Source of the DNA: Phycisphaerae bacterium
GTDB taxonomy: Bacteria > Planctomycetota > Phycisphaerae > Phycisphaerales > SM1A02
Direction of reading: 5' to 3'
NCBI GenBank assembly: GCA_002718515.1
Contig: PBEX01000023.1
Coordinates: forward strand, 34,511 to 91,555
DNA: 57,045 bases
Part shown: positions 16,509 through 25,018 of the stretch, one piece after another
How the letters are laid out: every line of letters begins with the position of its first letter
Numbering within the stretch: position 1 is the first letter of the stretch
Made by a program: the position numbers and the translations under genes
Notes under the pieces: model-generated
Told to the model about the DNA's origin: nothing
Database searches by the model: none
Seen by the model: only the letters and a program-made list of their open reading frames with translations

Positions 16509-19314
16509 CTTGTGCCACCTCACCAAAAGCGTTGCTGTCTTGACAGATCCAACTCAACTCTTCGGAGTACTTTGGAGCAGGCGAAGCAGGCTGCTTTCCG
16601 AACTCACAGTTAACTATTCCCTTCAAGCATGAATGAATTGTTGGTTCAATACATTGTTCTAAGTCGTCACTAATATCTAACAGTCTGATTCCCGAATTTG
16701 ATTCATTTGAAGCAATGTTAAAGTAACCAAGTTCAACTTTTGTGCACGCCTGCATTACTCCGCTCAATTCTGGGATTTCATTGAGTAAATGGCGATACAA
16801 AGGCAATTGTAAGTCAATCCAATTGTTGTTTTTGATATGCGTTTGATTAGGTTTGGATGAACCCGTTTTGTAATCAAGAACTCTAACTACTCCTTTGTTA
16901 TCTTGTTCAATTCGGTCAATCTTGCCATGCACTGAAATCTGCTTCTCATCGATAACCACATCAAACGACGCGCCAACTTCTGAGGCGAGGACGCGCCATC
17001 CCTCTCGAACCGTCTGCGCATGCTGCGTTGCAAAGAGAGCAATGCGTGCAATCGCAACCTCACGTTGGAGTTGGATTAATCCAGACCGAACCGAAGGGCT
17101 ACCAAAACGCATGAGCAGTTGCTGGTCTAACCTTTCAACAAGGAACTGCTCAATCTGTTTTGGATCATCCCATGCTCGTCGCGCTTCATCTTCACTAAAC
17201 TCTTGAAGAATGAGGTGAAAGAGGATTCCAAAATCTTTATGGTCTAACTCAGGCAACGCATCTTCTGTTACTCGCAAGTGAAGTATGTGTTTTAACCAAT
17301 ATCGGTATGGACAACTCAGATAATCTTTAAACGCAGTAACGCTGACTTTACTTGGCTGCTCCATTGGGAAGTCTGATGGTTTTGGCAGTGGCATGCCTGC
17401 CCCTTCTTCCTTCCGCATCATGGTTTTGGGAAGCGTTGGCATTTCTCGTTCGAGTGACGTCGTCAGTCTTAGCGCTCTTGTAGCAAGCTGTGTTGAGTCT
17501 TTACACTTCAACAGTAACGATGAGGGCGTTAACGATTCACCATCAAGACCCTTGCGGGCAACGATGAGGTGGAGTGCGCCATTCGTTGACCTCGATTCAG
17601 CCATTGCTTCTAATGCATGCGCATCTCTAGCAATCCTCAATTCAACAGAATCTACACCAAGTGCATGTTTGACTTGGTTAGGGAAGAATGGTGTTGCTTG
17701 TTCATTGTGAATTGACTCTGCATCCATCCCAATAACGAACAAGTACGGGTCATCCGCGTTCATCGCTTCAAGCCAACCGACAATTTCAACTGCATTCTCA
17801 TTTGGATATTCTGGCAGCGTCGCTGCCTGCAAGCGCTCGATGATACTTCGTAACACTTCTTCAATTGATAACTCTAGCGTGTTCTCGCCGAGCATTGAAT
17901 CTGCTTCTTCGATGAGTTCTAGCGTTCCAAAAATACTACGAAACACGCTAAGCATTGGCGATTCAGAACGAAGGTTGACTTCGCCATAGAGTTCCAATAG
18001 AAAATCCCGAATACACTGCGTGTTGTGGGTCGTTGAAGTTGATGTTTGATAGAGTTGATGTTTGTTAAAAATGCCATGAACTGATTCGAACAGTATTAAT
18101 GCCTTCGCAAACTTCGTTTCTTCACGTTTGATGACTCTCAATGAATCAGCAAGTAAAAACTCAGGCAAGTATTTCATTCTCCAATCGTCAAAGGAAGCAA
18201 TATCTTGTTCTTGAACGTTCAGCAAATCAATGATGTCAGGATGTCTAATCAAGGATGCAAAGGCATTAGCACTACGTGTTGAAATCCACTCAATACAAGT
18301 TTGTAACAATAAGAATGGGAGCGTTTGCGTCACATCTTGACCGCTCGCAACACGTGTCTGAATGCCATAATCCTCAATGTGTTGCTTAACGACTGCACTG
18401 TTAGATTCGTCGGTAACGCTGACTAGGAGTTCGTCAACTGGGATTTCTTTCTCGCTATTGATTGCATGTAGCAACACTGAGGACTGATGACTCGGCGCGC
18501 CCGCAACATGAATGCAATCATCAGGAATGTTCACCGAACGATTGTTCCAATAGTCAACATCAACAACACCGAGATGAGTAAACCCATCACAACACTCTTC
18601 TGGCGCTCTGATCAGAACGTCTATGCATTTGCCCACTCCACAGTAATTGTCCATCGCTTGAATAATGAGTGGTTGTAAATCTGTAACACCAACGAGAATC
18701 AATTCATTCACTTTGCAGTTATGCGGATCGAGCACTGCGTTCTGAATTGCATGATGCTCGATTGAATAGCCCTCCGAATACAACGTCCCTGACACGCGGT
18801 TGATGAGCGAGTCTAGAATCTCTAACCGCTCTACCGCTTCTGGTGTTGGAAGTTCGTTTGCATTATTGCCCCACGAAGTTGGACTAAACTGAACTCCCGC
18901 ATGCGTGCAAAGGCGAAGTGATTTGTACATCTGTTCTGAGTAACTTCGCCAATCTTTTTGGTGCTGGACTCCAAACAACTTCTTCAAATCATGGTCTTTG
19001 AGCTTCTGAAGTTCTTTGCCAATGAGCAACTTCACAACAAGTTCATCTGCAACACTCACGTCACTTGGCAAGCAGGAAAGCGTGAATTGATACGGCGTCT
19101 CAATTACAGGAAGTGCAATTCCATGACCACAATCACCTGCTAAGTGAAGCAAATTTGAACGCAACTGCCGAGCAGCCGAACGGCTTTGCACGATGACTTT
19201 AAGCGAAGGCTTTGTTGTACTGCCCGTCTGCAACTTGTGTTCAAGCAACCACTTGGCGCACGTTTCCATGAACGGTTTTTGCCATCCCAGATAGTGATGT
19301 TGAGGGGAATTCAT
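16495..19314 (-). CDS. addB: AddB-like PD-(D/E)XK nuclease subunit
   Basis: This 939-residue protein pairs with the downstream AddA. Its C-terminus is a RecB-like nuclease: SVTAFKDYLSCPYRYWLKH, then GILFHLILQEF, GKIDRIEQ, VLDYKTG and LQLPLYRHLL. The N-terminal and middle parts are helicase-like but poorly conserved, as usual for AddB. One cysteine sits in the CPYRYW motif, but the C-terminal triple-cysteine pattern that completes the AddB Fe-S cluster is not evident. I use the ATG at 19314 (MNSPQHHYLGW); a GTG at 19398 adds 28 atypical residues. No Shine-Dalgarno is seen; a weak TGG-TAGGGT box ends 10 bases upstream. Confidence 0.75.
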   Translation of the reverse strand: MNSPQHHYLGWQKPFMETCAKWLLEHKLQTGSTTKPSLKVIVQSRSAARQLRSNLLHLAGDCGHGIALPVIETPYQFTLSCLPSDVSVADELVVKLLIGKELQKLKDHDLKKLFGVQHQKDWRSYSEQMYKSLRLCTHAGVQFSPTSWGNNANELPTPEAVERLEILDSLINRVSGTLYSEGYSIEHHAIQNAVLDPHNCKVNELILVGVTDLQPLIIQAMDNYCGVGKCIDVLIRAPEECCDGFTHLGVVDVDYWNNRSVNIPDDCIHVAGAPSHQSSVLLHAINSEKEIPVDELLVSVTDESNSAVVKQHIEDYGIQTRVASGQDVTQTLPFLLLQTCIEWISTRSANAFASLIRHPDIIDLLNVQEQDIASFDDWRMKYLPEFLLADSLRVIKREETKFAKALILFESVHGIFNKHQLYQTSTSTTHNTQCIRDFLLELYGEVNLRSESPMLSVFRSIFGTLELIEEADSMLGENTLELSIEEVLRSIIERLQAATLPEYPNENAVEIVGWLEAMNADDPYLFVIGMDAESIHNEQATPFFPNQVKHALGVDSVELRIARDAHALEAMAESRSTNGALHLIVARKGLDGESLTPSSLLLKCKDSTQLATRALRLTTSLEREMPTLPKTMMRKEEGAGMPLPKPSDFPMEQPSKVSVTAFKDYLSCPYRYWLKHILHLRVTEDALPELDHKDFGILFHLILQEFSEDEARRAWDDPKQIEQFLVERLDQQLLMRFGSPSVRSGLIQLQREVAIARIALFATQHAQTVREGWRVLASEVGASFDVVIDEKQISVHGKIDRIEQDNKGVVRVLDYKTGSSKPNQTHIKNNNWIDLQLPLYRHLLNEIPELSGVMQACTKVELGYFNIASNESNSGIRLLDISDDLEQCIEPTIHSCLKGIVNCEFGKQPASPAPKYSEELSWICQDSNAFGEVAQDDNE

Positions 19315-19595
19315 ACTTGCGTGCACCCTACCAAATCCCCAAAGTAGACCCTGACAACATCTTGTCACCGACTCTGCATTTTTTGTGGATTGTTCCACAG
19401 TCAGCTAGCAAGTTCCTAGCAATCAATGACTTAAATCGAATTTCTATGTGCCGATAAAAAACTCAAAAAAATATGCGTTGCGCAAGTTTTTGGAATATAT
19501 CAGGTTGTATCTAATCGCTGAAAAAAAGCAAAATTTTGAACTCAAATTTGACCAAAATCATGTGGAACTGCCGATAACCTTAAAGGCGAAGTTGT

Positions 19596-19700
19596 GGAAC
19601 GCTTGCGTGCAACCATTACTCGAAAGAGTGCTCGTTGCGTTCCTTCTCTTCTCTTCTCTTCCATCACCCTTGGATTCTCGGATTCAAGGGTGATTTTTTT
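19596..19700 (+). ncRNA. candidate structured small RNA upstream of a strong terminator
   Basis: The 384 bases between addB and the ABC ATPase gene carry no convincing protein gene. Bases 19596-19643 fold into an interrupted hairpin: GGAAC (19596-19600) with GTTCC (19639-19643), GCAAC (19609-19613) with GTTGC (19634-19638), and ACTC (19618-19621) with GAGT (19626-19629) around a GAAA tetraloop. A pyrimidine-rich linker follows, then an intrinsic terminator on the same strand. Terminators with no gene upstream usually mark an RNA. It matches no RNA family I recognise (not SRP, tmRNA or RNase P). The 5' end is unknown. Confidence 0.4.
19663..19700 (+). terminator. intrinsic terminator, plus strand
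   Basis: A perfect 10-bp stem, ATCACCCTTG (19663-19672) with CAAGGGTGAT (19685-19694), closes a 12-base loop and is followed directly by seven T residues. On the minus strand the hairpin is not followed by a T run, so it serves rightward transcription only. The only possible upstream source is the 19.4-19.66 kb spacer. Confidence 0.8.
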
Positions 19701-20301
19701 ATAACTCGATTGATTGTGTTACAAGTGCGTCAACATCATTGCGATGTGTCGCAAGCACAACTGCGCAATGTTGAGATGTGGTTACATCTTTGATGCAATC
19801 AACCAATGATTGAACTAAAGCACAGTCCAGCGACACAAATGGTTCATCGAGTAACAACACATCTGGTCTATTGACAATAGCACGTCCAAACGCAACACGC
19901 TTGCGCTCTCCCCCACTTAGGGTTGCTACGGAATCTTCAGCAAGATTTTGCAAATCTAACTGCGTGAGAATTGCAGAGATTGAATCACCCGTTGGCTTGT
20001 TAGATGCCATCTCAAGATTGCGTTTTACAGTCAGATGTTCATACAACGGTTGTTGCTGCATCATGATGCCAACCGATCTGTTTTTTGGCAACTCGGAAGT
20101 GACCTCCTTTTGATTCACAAACACATTCCCTGAGGTCGGATTCAATAACCCAATAATGCAATGCAAGAGTGTCGTTTTCCCTACACCAGAAGGTCCACGC
20201 ACGATTGCAAGTTCTCCTTTTTGAACTTCAAATGAGATATCTTGAAATATCTCATTTCCATTTTCAAATCGCTTTGAAAGTTTGGTTACAGTAAGGGACA
20301 T
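19699..20301 (-). CDS. ABC transporter ATP-binding protein (no permease nearby)
   Basis: The 200-residue ATPase is complete for a small NBD. Walker A is GPSGVGKTTL, the Q-loop region reads GIMMQQQPLYEHLT, the signature is LSGGERKRVAFGRA, Walker B is VLLLDEPF and the switch histidine is in LATHRNDVD. It resembles ATPases of the importer / LolD-type group with intact catalytic motifs. No permease or binding protein gene adjoins it, so its partner lies elsewhere. The -10-like TATGAT lies eight bases before the ATG, and it diverges from the PHP gene across only 28 bases. Confidence 0.82.
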   Translation of the reverse strand: MSLTVTKLSKRFENGNEIFQDISFEVQKGELAIVRGPSGVGKTTLLHCIIGLLNPTSGNVFVNQKEVTSELPKNRSVGIMMQQQPLYEHLTVKRNLEMASNKPTGDSISAILTQLDLQNLAEDSVATLSGGERKRVAFGRAIVNRPDVLLLDEPFVSLDCALVQSLVDCIKDVTTSQHCAVVLATHRNDVDALVTQSIEL

Positions 20302-20309
20302 AGCACCGC

Positions 20310-20315
20310 ATCATA
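20310..20315 (-). promoter_or_regulatory. putative -10 box (TATGAT) for the ABC ATPase gene
   Basis: On the minus strand TATGATGCGGTGCT directly precedes the ATG at 20301. It is the same arrangement and almost the same bases as before the E1alpha gene at 4793 (TATGATACGGTGCT then ATG), with eight bases between box and start codon. Confidence 0.45.
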
Positions 20316-20329
20316 GCGAGGAAGACTAC

Positions 20330-22717
20330 ATGCATTCTTTATTGATATTGATATTTTGTTTATCCCCAGCGCCAGCTGCAGACGAGTCAAAACCATTTGC
20401 AACACTGAAGTACTCGGTTACGGATAGCAAGGGCAATCCAATCCCAGCTCGAATCACACTCACAGATGAACTCATGACGCCAATGAAGTTGTTTACGAAT
20501 CCTGATGCTGACCCGTTGGCCTTGGCAATTCGGAATCACGCCTTCTACACACTGCATGGCGAGGGCGAAATTACAGTTCCTGCAAGCACCTGGGACATAA
20601 TGGCGTCACATGGCATCGAATGGTCAATTGATACGACAACGATGACATTTGAAAGGGGAAAGAAGTATGAATGGCATGCAACGCTCATTCATGAAGTTGA
20701 CACCACCGATTGGGTGAGCGGCGATTTTCACTTGCACACGCTTACCCATAGTGGCCACGGCGATTCAAATATGAATGAACGCATCATTTCAATTGTAGGT
20801 GAAGGGCTTGAGTTTGCCGTTGCAACTGACCACAATCACAATACCGATTATCAACCAATCATCGATGACCTTGAAGCACATGAACACCTCACTGCTGTCG
20901 TTGGCAACGAAGTCTCAACGAACTATGGCCACATGAACATCTTTCCACTGCATGCCGATTCTGAAGTTGTTGACGAAAAGTTAGAAGCGCATGAGTTGTT
21001 TACTGCGATTAGAAACGAACACAACGACTTCAACACTGTCCCAATCATTCAAATCAACCATCCAAGGTGGGGCAACCTTGATTACTTCGGTGCAAGAAGA
21101 TTAGACCCTGTTACGGGAGAATCAACTCATGACCAGTTTTCATGGGACTTTGATTCCATTGAACTTTTAAACGAAAATCCTGGATGGGGATTCCATGATG
21201 CAGAGGTCGATGATATTGAAACAAGTAGTAGCGAGTTCAGTGTGCTTAGAGATTGGTACAACTTCCTCAATGCAGGTCGAAAAATTGCTGCTGTCGGAAA
21301 CAGCGACAGCCATACCGTGATTAAGAATATTGCTGGCATCCCGAGGAATTATGTGTTTACGGGAAATGACGATGCTTCAAACATTGATCCTGCGGTCATC
21401 AATCAAGCAATTCGTGACGGTAACCTCTTTACAACTACCGGGCCATTTTTGCGAATGACCGCAAACGATCAACCACTTGGTTCAACTGTTTCGCTTGAAT
21501 ACCCACAAGTCGATATTCAGTTAGATGCGCAGGTCGCCTCATGGATTGACCTAGATTCAATTGCGATCATTCAAAATGGTGAAGAAGTTGCAAACATCGA
21601 ATTTGAGGGCAAGCGTGATGGTCCGCTTCATGTGCGCCCAAGAGTACTTATTAATGCACCTAGAGATTGCTGGATTATTGCAATTGCAAAAGGTGACGAA
21701 CCAATGAAGCCGTATGTGTTACATGACAAACGCGACGTCACACCGCTTGCGATTACAAACCCAATCTACATCGATGCAAACGGTGATGGAAAGTGGACGC
21801 CGCCTGCAGAATATCTAGCAAACGCAATTGAACAGAGTAAAGATGATTTCAACGTCTTGATGCGATTGTTTAATGAATTGAACCCAACAGAACAGTCCGT
21901 GCTCATTTTGGAAAGTGCCGTGTATCCAAATGTTGCATCAAAATTCGTTCGACTTGGATTGAGTTCAGAGCATAGGGTTGTCAAACTTGCTGCTTGCAAG
22001 ACAGCCCAGATTATTCAAGATGCAAAACTAGTTGAGTTACTCATTGCAACGATGGACAATCCAAAGAGTGACCGCTTTCTCGCATACTTAGCATGGTCTG
22101 CAGTTGATGCAACAGATCCTGAAATTGGTCAAAATGAAATCTATTCATATGCTCAAGCGCATGGCTGGGATAATGCAAAACGATACTCAACGGTTTATCC
22201 TATGAATGTTGCAGGCGAATTCGTCAAGGAGTGGGAAGTTGCGCGTTACTTTGCAATTGCAAATGATGACAATCGGCTTTCAAACTTGGCAGAGCAAAAG
22301 CAGATTCCTGAGCCGGGCATCGTTTCAATCACGCTTCCAACAACGACAGATGGGAATCCTCTTGCGTGGGAACCGATGAAGAGTGATGACAAGGGCTATC
22401 TCAACTTGTCGCTCGGAGCAAAAACGGAAAATGTCCTCGCGTATGCAAGATGCTATCTATGGAGCCCAGATGATCGCGAAGTTGATGTCACGATTGGAAG
22501 TGACGATGCGTGCCGGCTTTGGATTGGAGATGAACTTGTTTGGGATGATGCAACATGGCATTCCGCAACGCCAGACCAAAACTTCCTTACGATTAAACTC
22601 CAGAAGGGTTGGAATGCTGCGCTCTTTAAAGTGTTGAATGGCCTCAAGCAAATGGGGCTCTATTTCAGAGTCATCGACGACGAAATCCGCGTTTCCCCTA
22701 CCCTCAACGAATCTTAG
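20330..22717 (+). CDS. secreted CehA/McbA-like metallohydrolase with PHP domain
   Basis: The 795-residue protein starts with a signal peptide (MHSLLILIFCLSPAPAA). A PHP domain follows, with metal ligands in GDFHLHT (HxH) and FAVATDHNH, and later NSDSH. The C-terminal ~130 residues (YLWSPDDREVDVTIGSDD, LWIGDELVWDDATWHS) form a beta-rich module like those fused to secreted planctomycete enzymes, and residues ~515-620 look like helical repeats. The family hydrolyses phosphoesters or other ester substrates; the substrate here is unknown. I use the ATG at 20330, preceded by GAGGAAG. The 3' end overlaps the convergent SMUG1 gene by 14 bases. Confidence 0.78.
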   Translation: MHSLLILIFCLSPAPAADESKPFATLKYSVTDSKGNPIPARITLTDELMTPMKLFTNPDADPLALAIRNHAFYTLHGEGEITVPASTWDIMASHGIEWSIDTTTMTFERGKKYEWHATLIHEVDTTDWVSGDFHLHTLTHSGHGDSNMNERIISIVGEGLEFAVATDHNHNTDYQPIIDDLEAHEHLTAVVGNEVSTNYGHMNIFPLHADSEVVDEKLEAHELFTAIRNEHNDFNTVPIIQINHPRWGNLDYFGARRLDPVTGESTHDQFSWDFDSIELLNENPGWGFHDAEVDDIETSSSEFSVLRDWYNFLNAGRKIAAVGNSDSHTVIKNIAGIPRNYVFTGNDDASNIDPAVINQAIRDGNLFTTTGPFLRMTANDQPLGSTVSLEYPQVDIQLDAQVASWIDLDSIAIIQNGEEVANIEFEGKRDGPLHVRPRVLINAPRDCWIIAIAKGDEPMKPYVLHDKRDVTPLAITNPIYIDANGDGKWTPPAEYLANAIEQSKDDFNVLMRLFNELNPTEQSVLILESAVYPNVASKFVRLGLSSEHRVVKLAACKTAQIIQDAKLVELLIATMDNPKSDRFLAYLAWSAVDATDPEIGQNEIYSYAQAHGWDNAKRYSTVYPMNVAGEFVKEWEVARYFAIANDDNRLSNLAEQKQIPEPGIVSITLPTTTDGNPLAWEPMKSDDKGYLNLSLGAKTENVLAYARCYLWSPDDREVDVTIGSDDACRLWIGDELVWDDATWHSATPDQNFLTIKLQKGWNAALFKVLNGLKQMGLYFRVIDDEIRVSPTLNES

Positions 22718-23426
22718 GGAATTTGATGCCCATTTTGGTGAGTTGCGCTTCGATTTGAGGTGCCCAGCCTCTGTTCGCAATGGGGCTTGCGGGGCTTGGA
22801 TGCAAAATCGTCCCGACATCAGAGCGGTTTAAACACTTCATCGCCTGCTTCTTTGCAAATAACCCGATCCCTACAATCTTCGATGGCTTCAACACATCAA
22901 CAAAAGAGCGAAGCGCTACATCGCAAACCTCAAACACATTTTTCCGTTCATCGCTTGGAAGTTTATCTGGTGTTCGATTCCTACCTCCCTCTTCCATGAA
23001 ACAAAGCGGGCAGTAATTCAGAAGGAAGTACTGTTTAAAAAAATGCTCAGGTGTTCCATACCGCTCTCTTGCCCATTCCCAGACTCTGCGTCCACTCACT
23101 TCACTCCGTGTGCAATCGAATCCTAGAATTGGACGCTTCGGATGTTCAATCGATGGTTTTTGCACGGGTTTTTCGATCCCTAAGAAGTCACGAACACCCG
23201 CAACCTCGCCAAATGGAATACCCGTTTGCGCCATGCCCCAAGGTCCTGGATTCATTCCAATGAGTAACACCCTGCCCTCGCCATCACCATACTTTTTTAA
23301 GAATGCTTCATGGGGTTTCCACGCATAGTCAAGTGGGTTGTACACGCATGTCACTGGGTCAGCGAATGAAAGTTGATTAACATTGGCAGCAAGTTGCTTT
23401 GTAATCTCAATCAACTTTTTGCGCAT
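22704..23426 (-). CDS. SMUG1-type uracil-DNA glycosylase
   Basis: The 240-residue protein carries both SMUG1 signatures. The catalytic/water-activating motif reads GMNPGPWGMAQTGIPFGE, and the DNA-intercalating motif reads HPSPASPIANRGW. It would excise uracil and oxidised pyrimidines such as 5-hydroxymethyluracil as a monofunctional glycosylase. SMUG1 is common in animals and patchy in bacteria, planctomycetes included. Its 5' end overlaps the preceding small membrane-protein gene by 20 bases, so the two probably form one transcription unit. Confidence 0.9.
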   Translation of the reverse strand: MRKKLIEITKQLAANVNQLSFADPVTCVYNPLDYAWKPHEAFLKKYGDGEGRVLLIGMNPGPWGMAQTGIPFGEVAGVRDFLGIEKPVQKPSIEHPKRPILGFDCTRSEVSGRRVWEWARERYGTPEHFFKQYFLLNYCPLCFMEEGGRNRTPDKLPSDERKNVFEVCDVALRSFVDVLKPSKIVGIGLFAKKQAMKCLNRSDVGTILHPSPASPIANRGWAPQIEAQLTKMGIKFPKIR

Positions 23427-23598
23427 ATCTCAAACCAATGACTGATAGTAACATCGAAACGATTGCTGCAAGGACAGACACCCAATCTGGGACTATCCAC
23501 GAACCGATGATTAAGTTCGAATCTGTCGCCACTCTCAAGATGTGAGCCGCTGCAACACAGAAAAAAACAATAGATGCCACGCTTAAATACGTTTTCAC
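23407..23598 (-). CDS. small two-helix membrane protein, unknown function
   Basis: The product is ~63 residues, with a first hydrophobic helix (VASIVFFCVAAAHILRV), a middle segment with GSWIVPDWVS and a second helix (VLAAIVSMLLSVIGLR). This matches a widespread uncharacterised bacterial small membrane protein pattern that I recall but cannot name. I prefer the GTG at 23598 (protein starting MKTYLSV). It lies seven bases after a TGG-TACCAT box on this strand, and upstream extensions to 23628 or 23649 would run into the divergent mtaB gene. It overlaps the SMUG1 gene by 20 bases. Confidence 0.6.
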   Translation of the reverse strand: MKTYLSVASIVFFCVAAAHILRVATDSNLIIGSWIVPDWVSVLAAIVSMLLSVIGLRYAQKVD

Positions 23599-23604
23599 TA
23601 ACAG

Positions 23605-23616
23605 AATGGTACCATT
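23605..23616. promoter_or_regulatory. palindromic, bidirectional extended -10 element
   Basis: AATGGTACCATT is a perfect 12-base palindrome. On each strand it reads TGG-TACCAT, an extended -10. The hexamer ends 11 bases before the mtaB ATG (23627, plus) and 7 bases before the GTG of the small membrane protein (23598, minus). This symmetric arrangement would fire in both directions. Confidence 0.5.
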
Positions 23617-23626
23617 GTTCACCGTC

Positions 23627-24964
23627 ATGGAGAAAACGTTCAACTTCAAAGTGCTAGGATGCCGGATGAATCACGCTGAACAGCGTGAGATGGAATCGGT
23701 GTTACGAGAAAGAGGGCTAACCCCGAGTTCAGTCGAACCCGACATTGAGGTCGTGCACACGTGTAGTGTCACAGGGCAAGCCGCTGCAAAATCTAGAAAC
23801 GCAATTCGCAGAGCAAAGAAAAACGGGAAAGCCGTTTTCGTCACGGGCTGTTTTACTGGAACAGACCCAAAAGTTGCTCAAGAACTTGGCGATGTCATCG
23901 TTAAGCAAGAAGGCGATGTACCCATGATTGAGCGTTTTGCACAAGCAGTGGACGCATTTCTTGAGTTGCCCTCAGTAAATGACATGAAGAATTCGGAAAC
24001 CGTCTCCCTACCAATCGCAACATTGCCAACCACAAAAGCAAATCATGTTCGCGCAGAACTGAGAATCCAAGATGGGTGTGACGCACACTGCACATTTTGC
24101 ATCATCCCAAAAATCAGAACGACGCTTCGTTCAAAAACGATTGACGATGTTGTCACTGAAGCAACGCGCTTAGTTGAACTAGGTCACCAAGAAATTGTGT
24201 TTACGGGGGTCTTCATTGGCGCGTTTGGTCACGAGACAGCGCTCCGCAGAAAGCAAAAAACTCCAGATGCCGAACATCTTGCGGACTTGTTTGACGCAGT
24301 TGCACAAGTGAATGGTTTAAAGCGACTCCGAATCAGTTCGATGGAGCCAGGCGATGTCACAGAGCCACTGCTCGACGCAATGGTTGCCAATCAGCCCATC
24401 GTCGTACCCCACCTTCATTTGCCACTGCAATCTGGAAGCGACCAAGTGTTACGAAAAATGAATCGTCAATACGGCATAGAAGATTACATGGAAATGGTTG
24501 CCATGACGAAGGAGCGGCTCACAGTTGATGGACTGCCCCCTGCAATCACAACTGACATTATTTGCGGCTTCCCCACTGAAACAGATGAAGACTTTGCACA
24601 AACAGTTAAGTTTGCAAAAGAAGTGGGTTACCTTCATATGCACGTCTTCCCCTATTCAATACGAACAGGCACTGCGGCTGCACGCTGGAAACAACTGCCA
24701 ACCCCAGTTGTCCGAGAACGTGTCAACCAACTGCTTGAACTTGATGAAACACTGTCCCTCTCTTACCGAACCCAACTGCTTGGCAAACAAGTTGAAGTGA
24801 TGCTTGAGCAGGACTTAGGCGACGGTTCGTGGAAGGGACGATGTGAACACTATGCAGAAATCACATTGAAAACGAGCGGAGCGAAGGGAAACATCGTTTC
24901 AGCAAAAGTGACGGAGGTACATCTTGACTCAACACTCGCAATTCCCACACTACAAATTATCTAG
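23627..24964 (+). CDS. mtaB: MtaB, tRNA t6A37 methylthiotransferase
   Basis: This 445-residue radical SAM methylthiotransferase has all three domains. The N-terminal UPF0004 domain has its Fe-S cysteines at C12 (KVLGCRMN), C46 (HTCSVTG) and C75 (VTGCFTG), the radical SAM CxxxCxxC is at C151, C155 and C158 (DGCDAHCTFC), and there is a C-terminal TRAM-like domain. The pattern fits MtaB (ms2t6A at position 37 of ANN-decoding tRNAs) better than MiaB or RimO. The ATG at 23627 fits the family start; the longer frame from 23606 begins inside the promoter palindrome. Confidence 0.88.
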   Translation: MEKTFNFKVLGCRMNHAEQREMESVLRERGLTPSSVEPDIEVVHTCSVTGQAAAKSRNAIRRAKKNGKAVFVTGCFTGTDPKVAQELGDVIVKQEGDVPMIERFAQAVDAFLELPSVNDMKNSETVSLPIATLPTTKANHVRAELRIQDGCDAHCTFCIIPKIRTTLRSKTIDDVVTEATRLVELGHQEIVFTGVFIGAFGHETALRRKQKTPDAEHLADLFDAVAQVNGLKRLRISSMEPGDVTEPLLDAMVANQPIVVPHLHLPLQSGSDQVLRKMNRQYGIEDYMEMVAMTKERLTVDGLPPAITTDIICGFPTETDEDFAQTVKFAKEVGYLHMHVFPYSIRTGTAAARWKQLPTPVVRERVNQLLELDETLSLSYRTQLLGKQVEVMLEQDLGDGSWKGRCEHYAEITLKTSGAKGNIVSAKVTEVHLDSTLAIPTLQII

Positions 24965-25018
24965 TTTGACATTTTGAAAAACATACAGCGATGAGGTCTA
25001 TTTTCACGATACTCCATC

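Noticed and set aside
19448..19693. 81-codon ORF upstream of the ABC ATPase gene
   Set aside because: It starts with GTG without a ribosome site, and its stop lies inside the terminator hairpin; the sequence shows no domain. The RNA-gene explanation fits better.
24966..24971. Perfect TTGACA before the pentapeptide gene
   Set aside because: No -10-like box lies 15-19 bases downstream; GATACT at 25008-25013 is 36 bases away.
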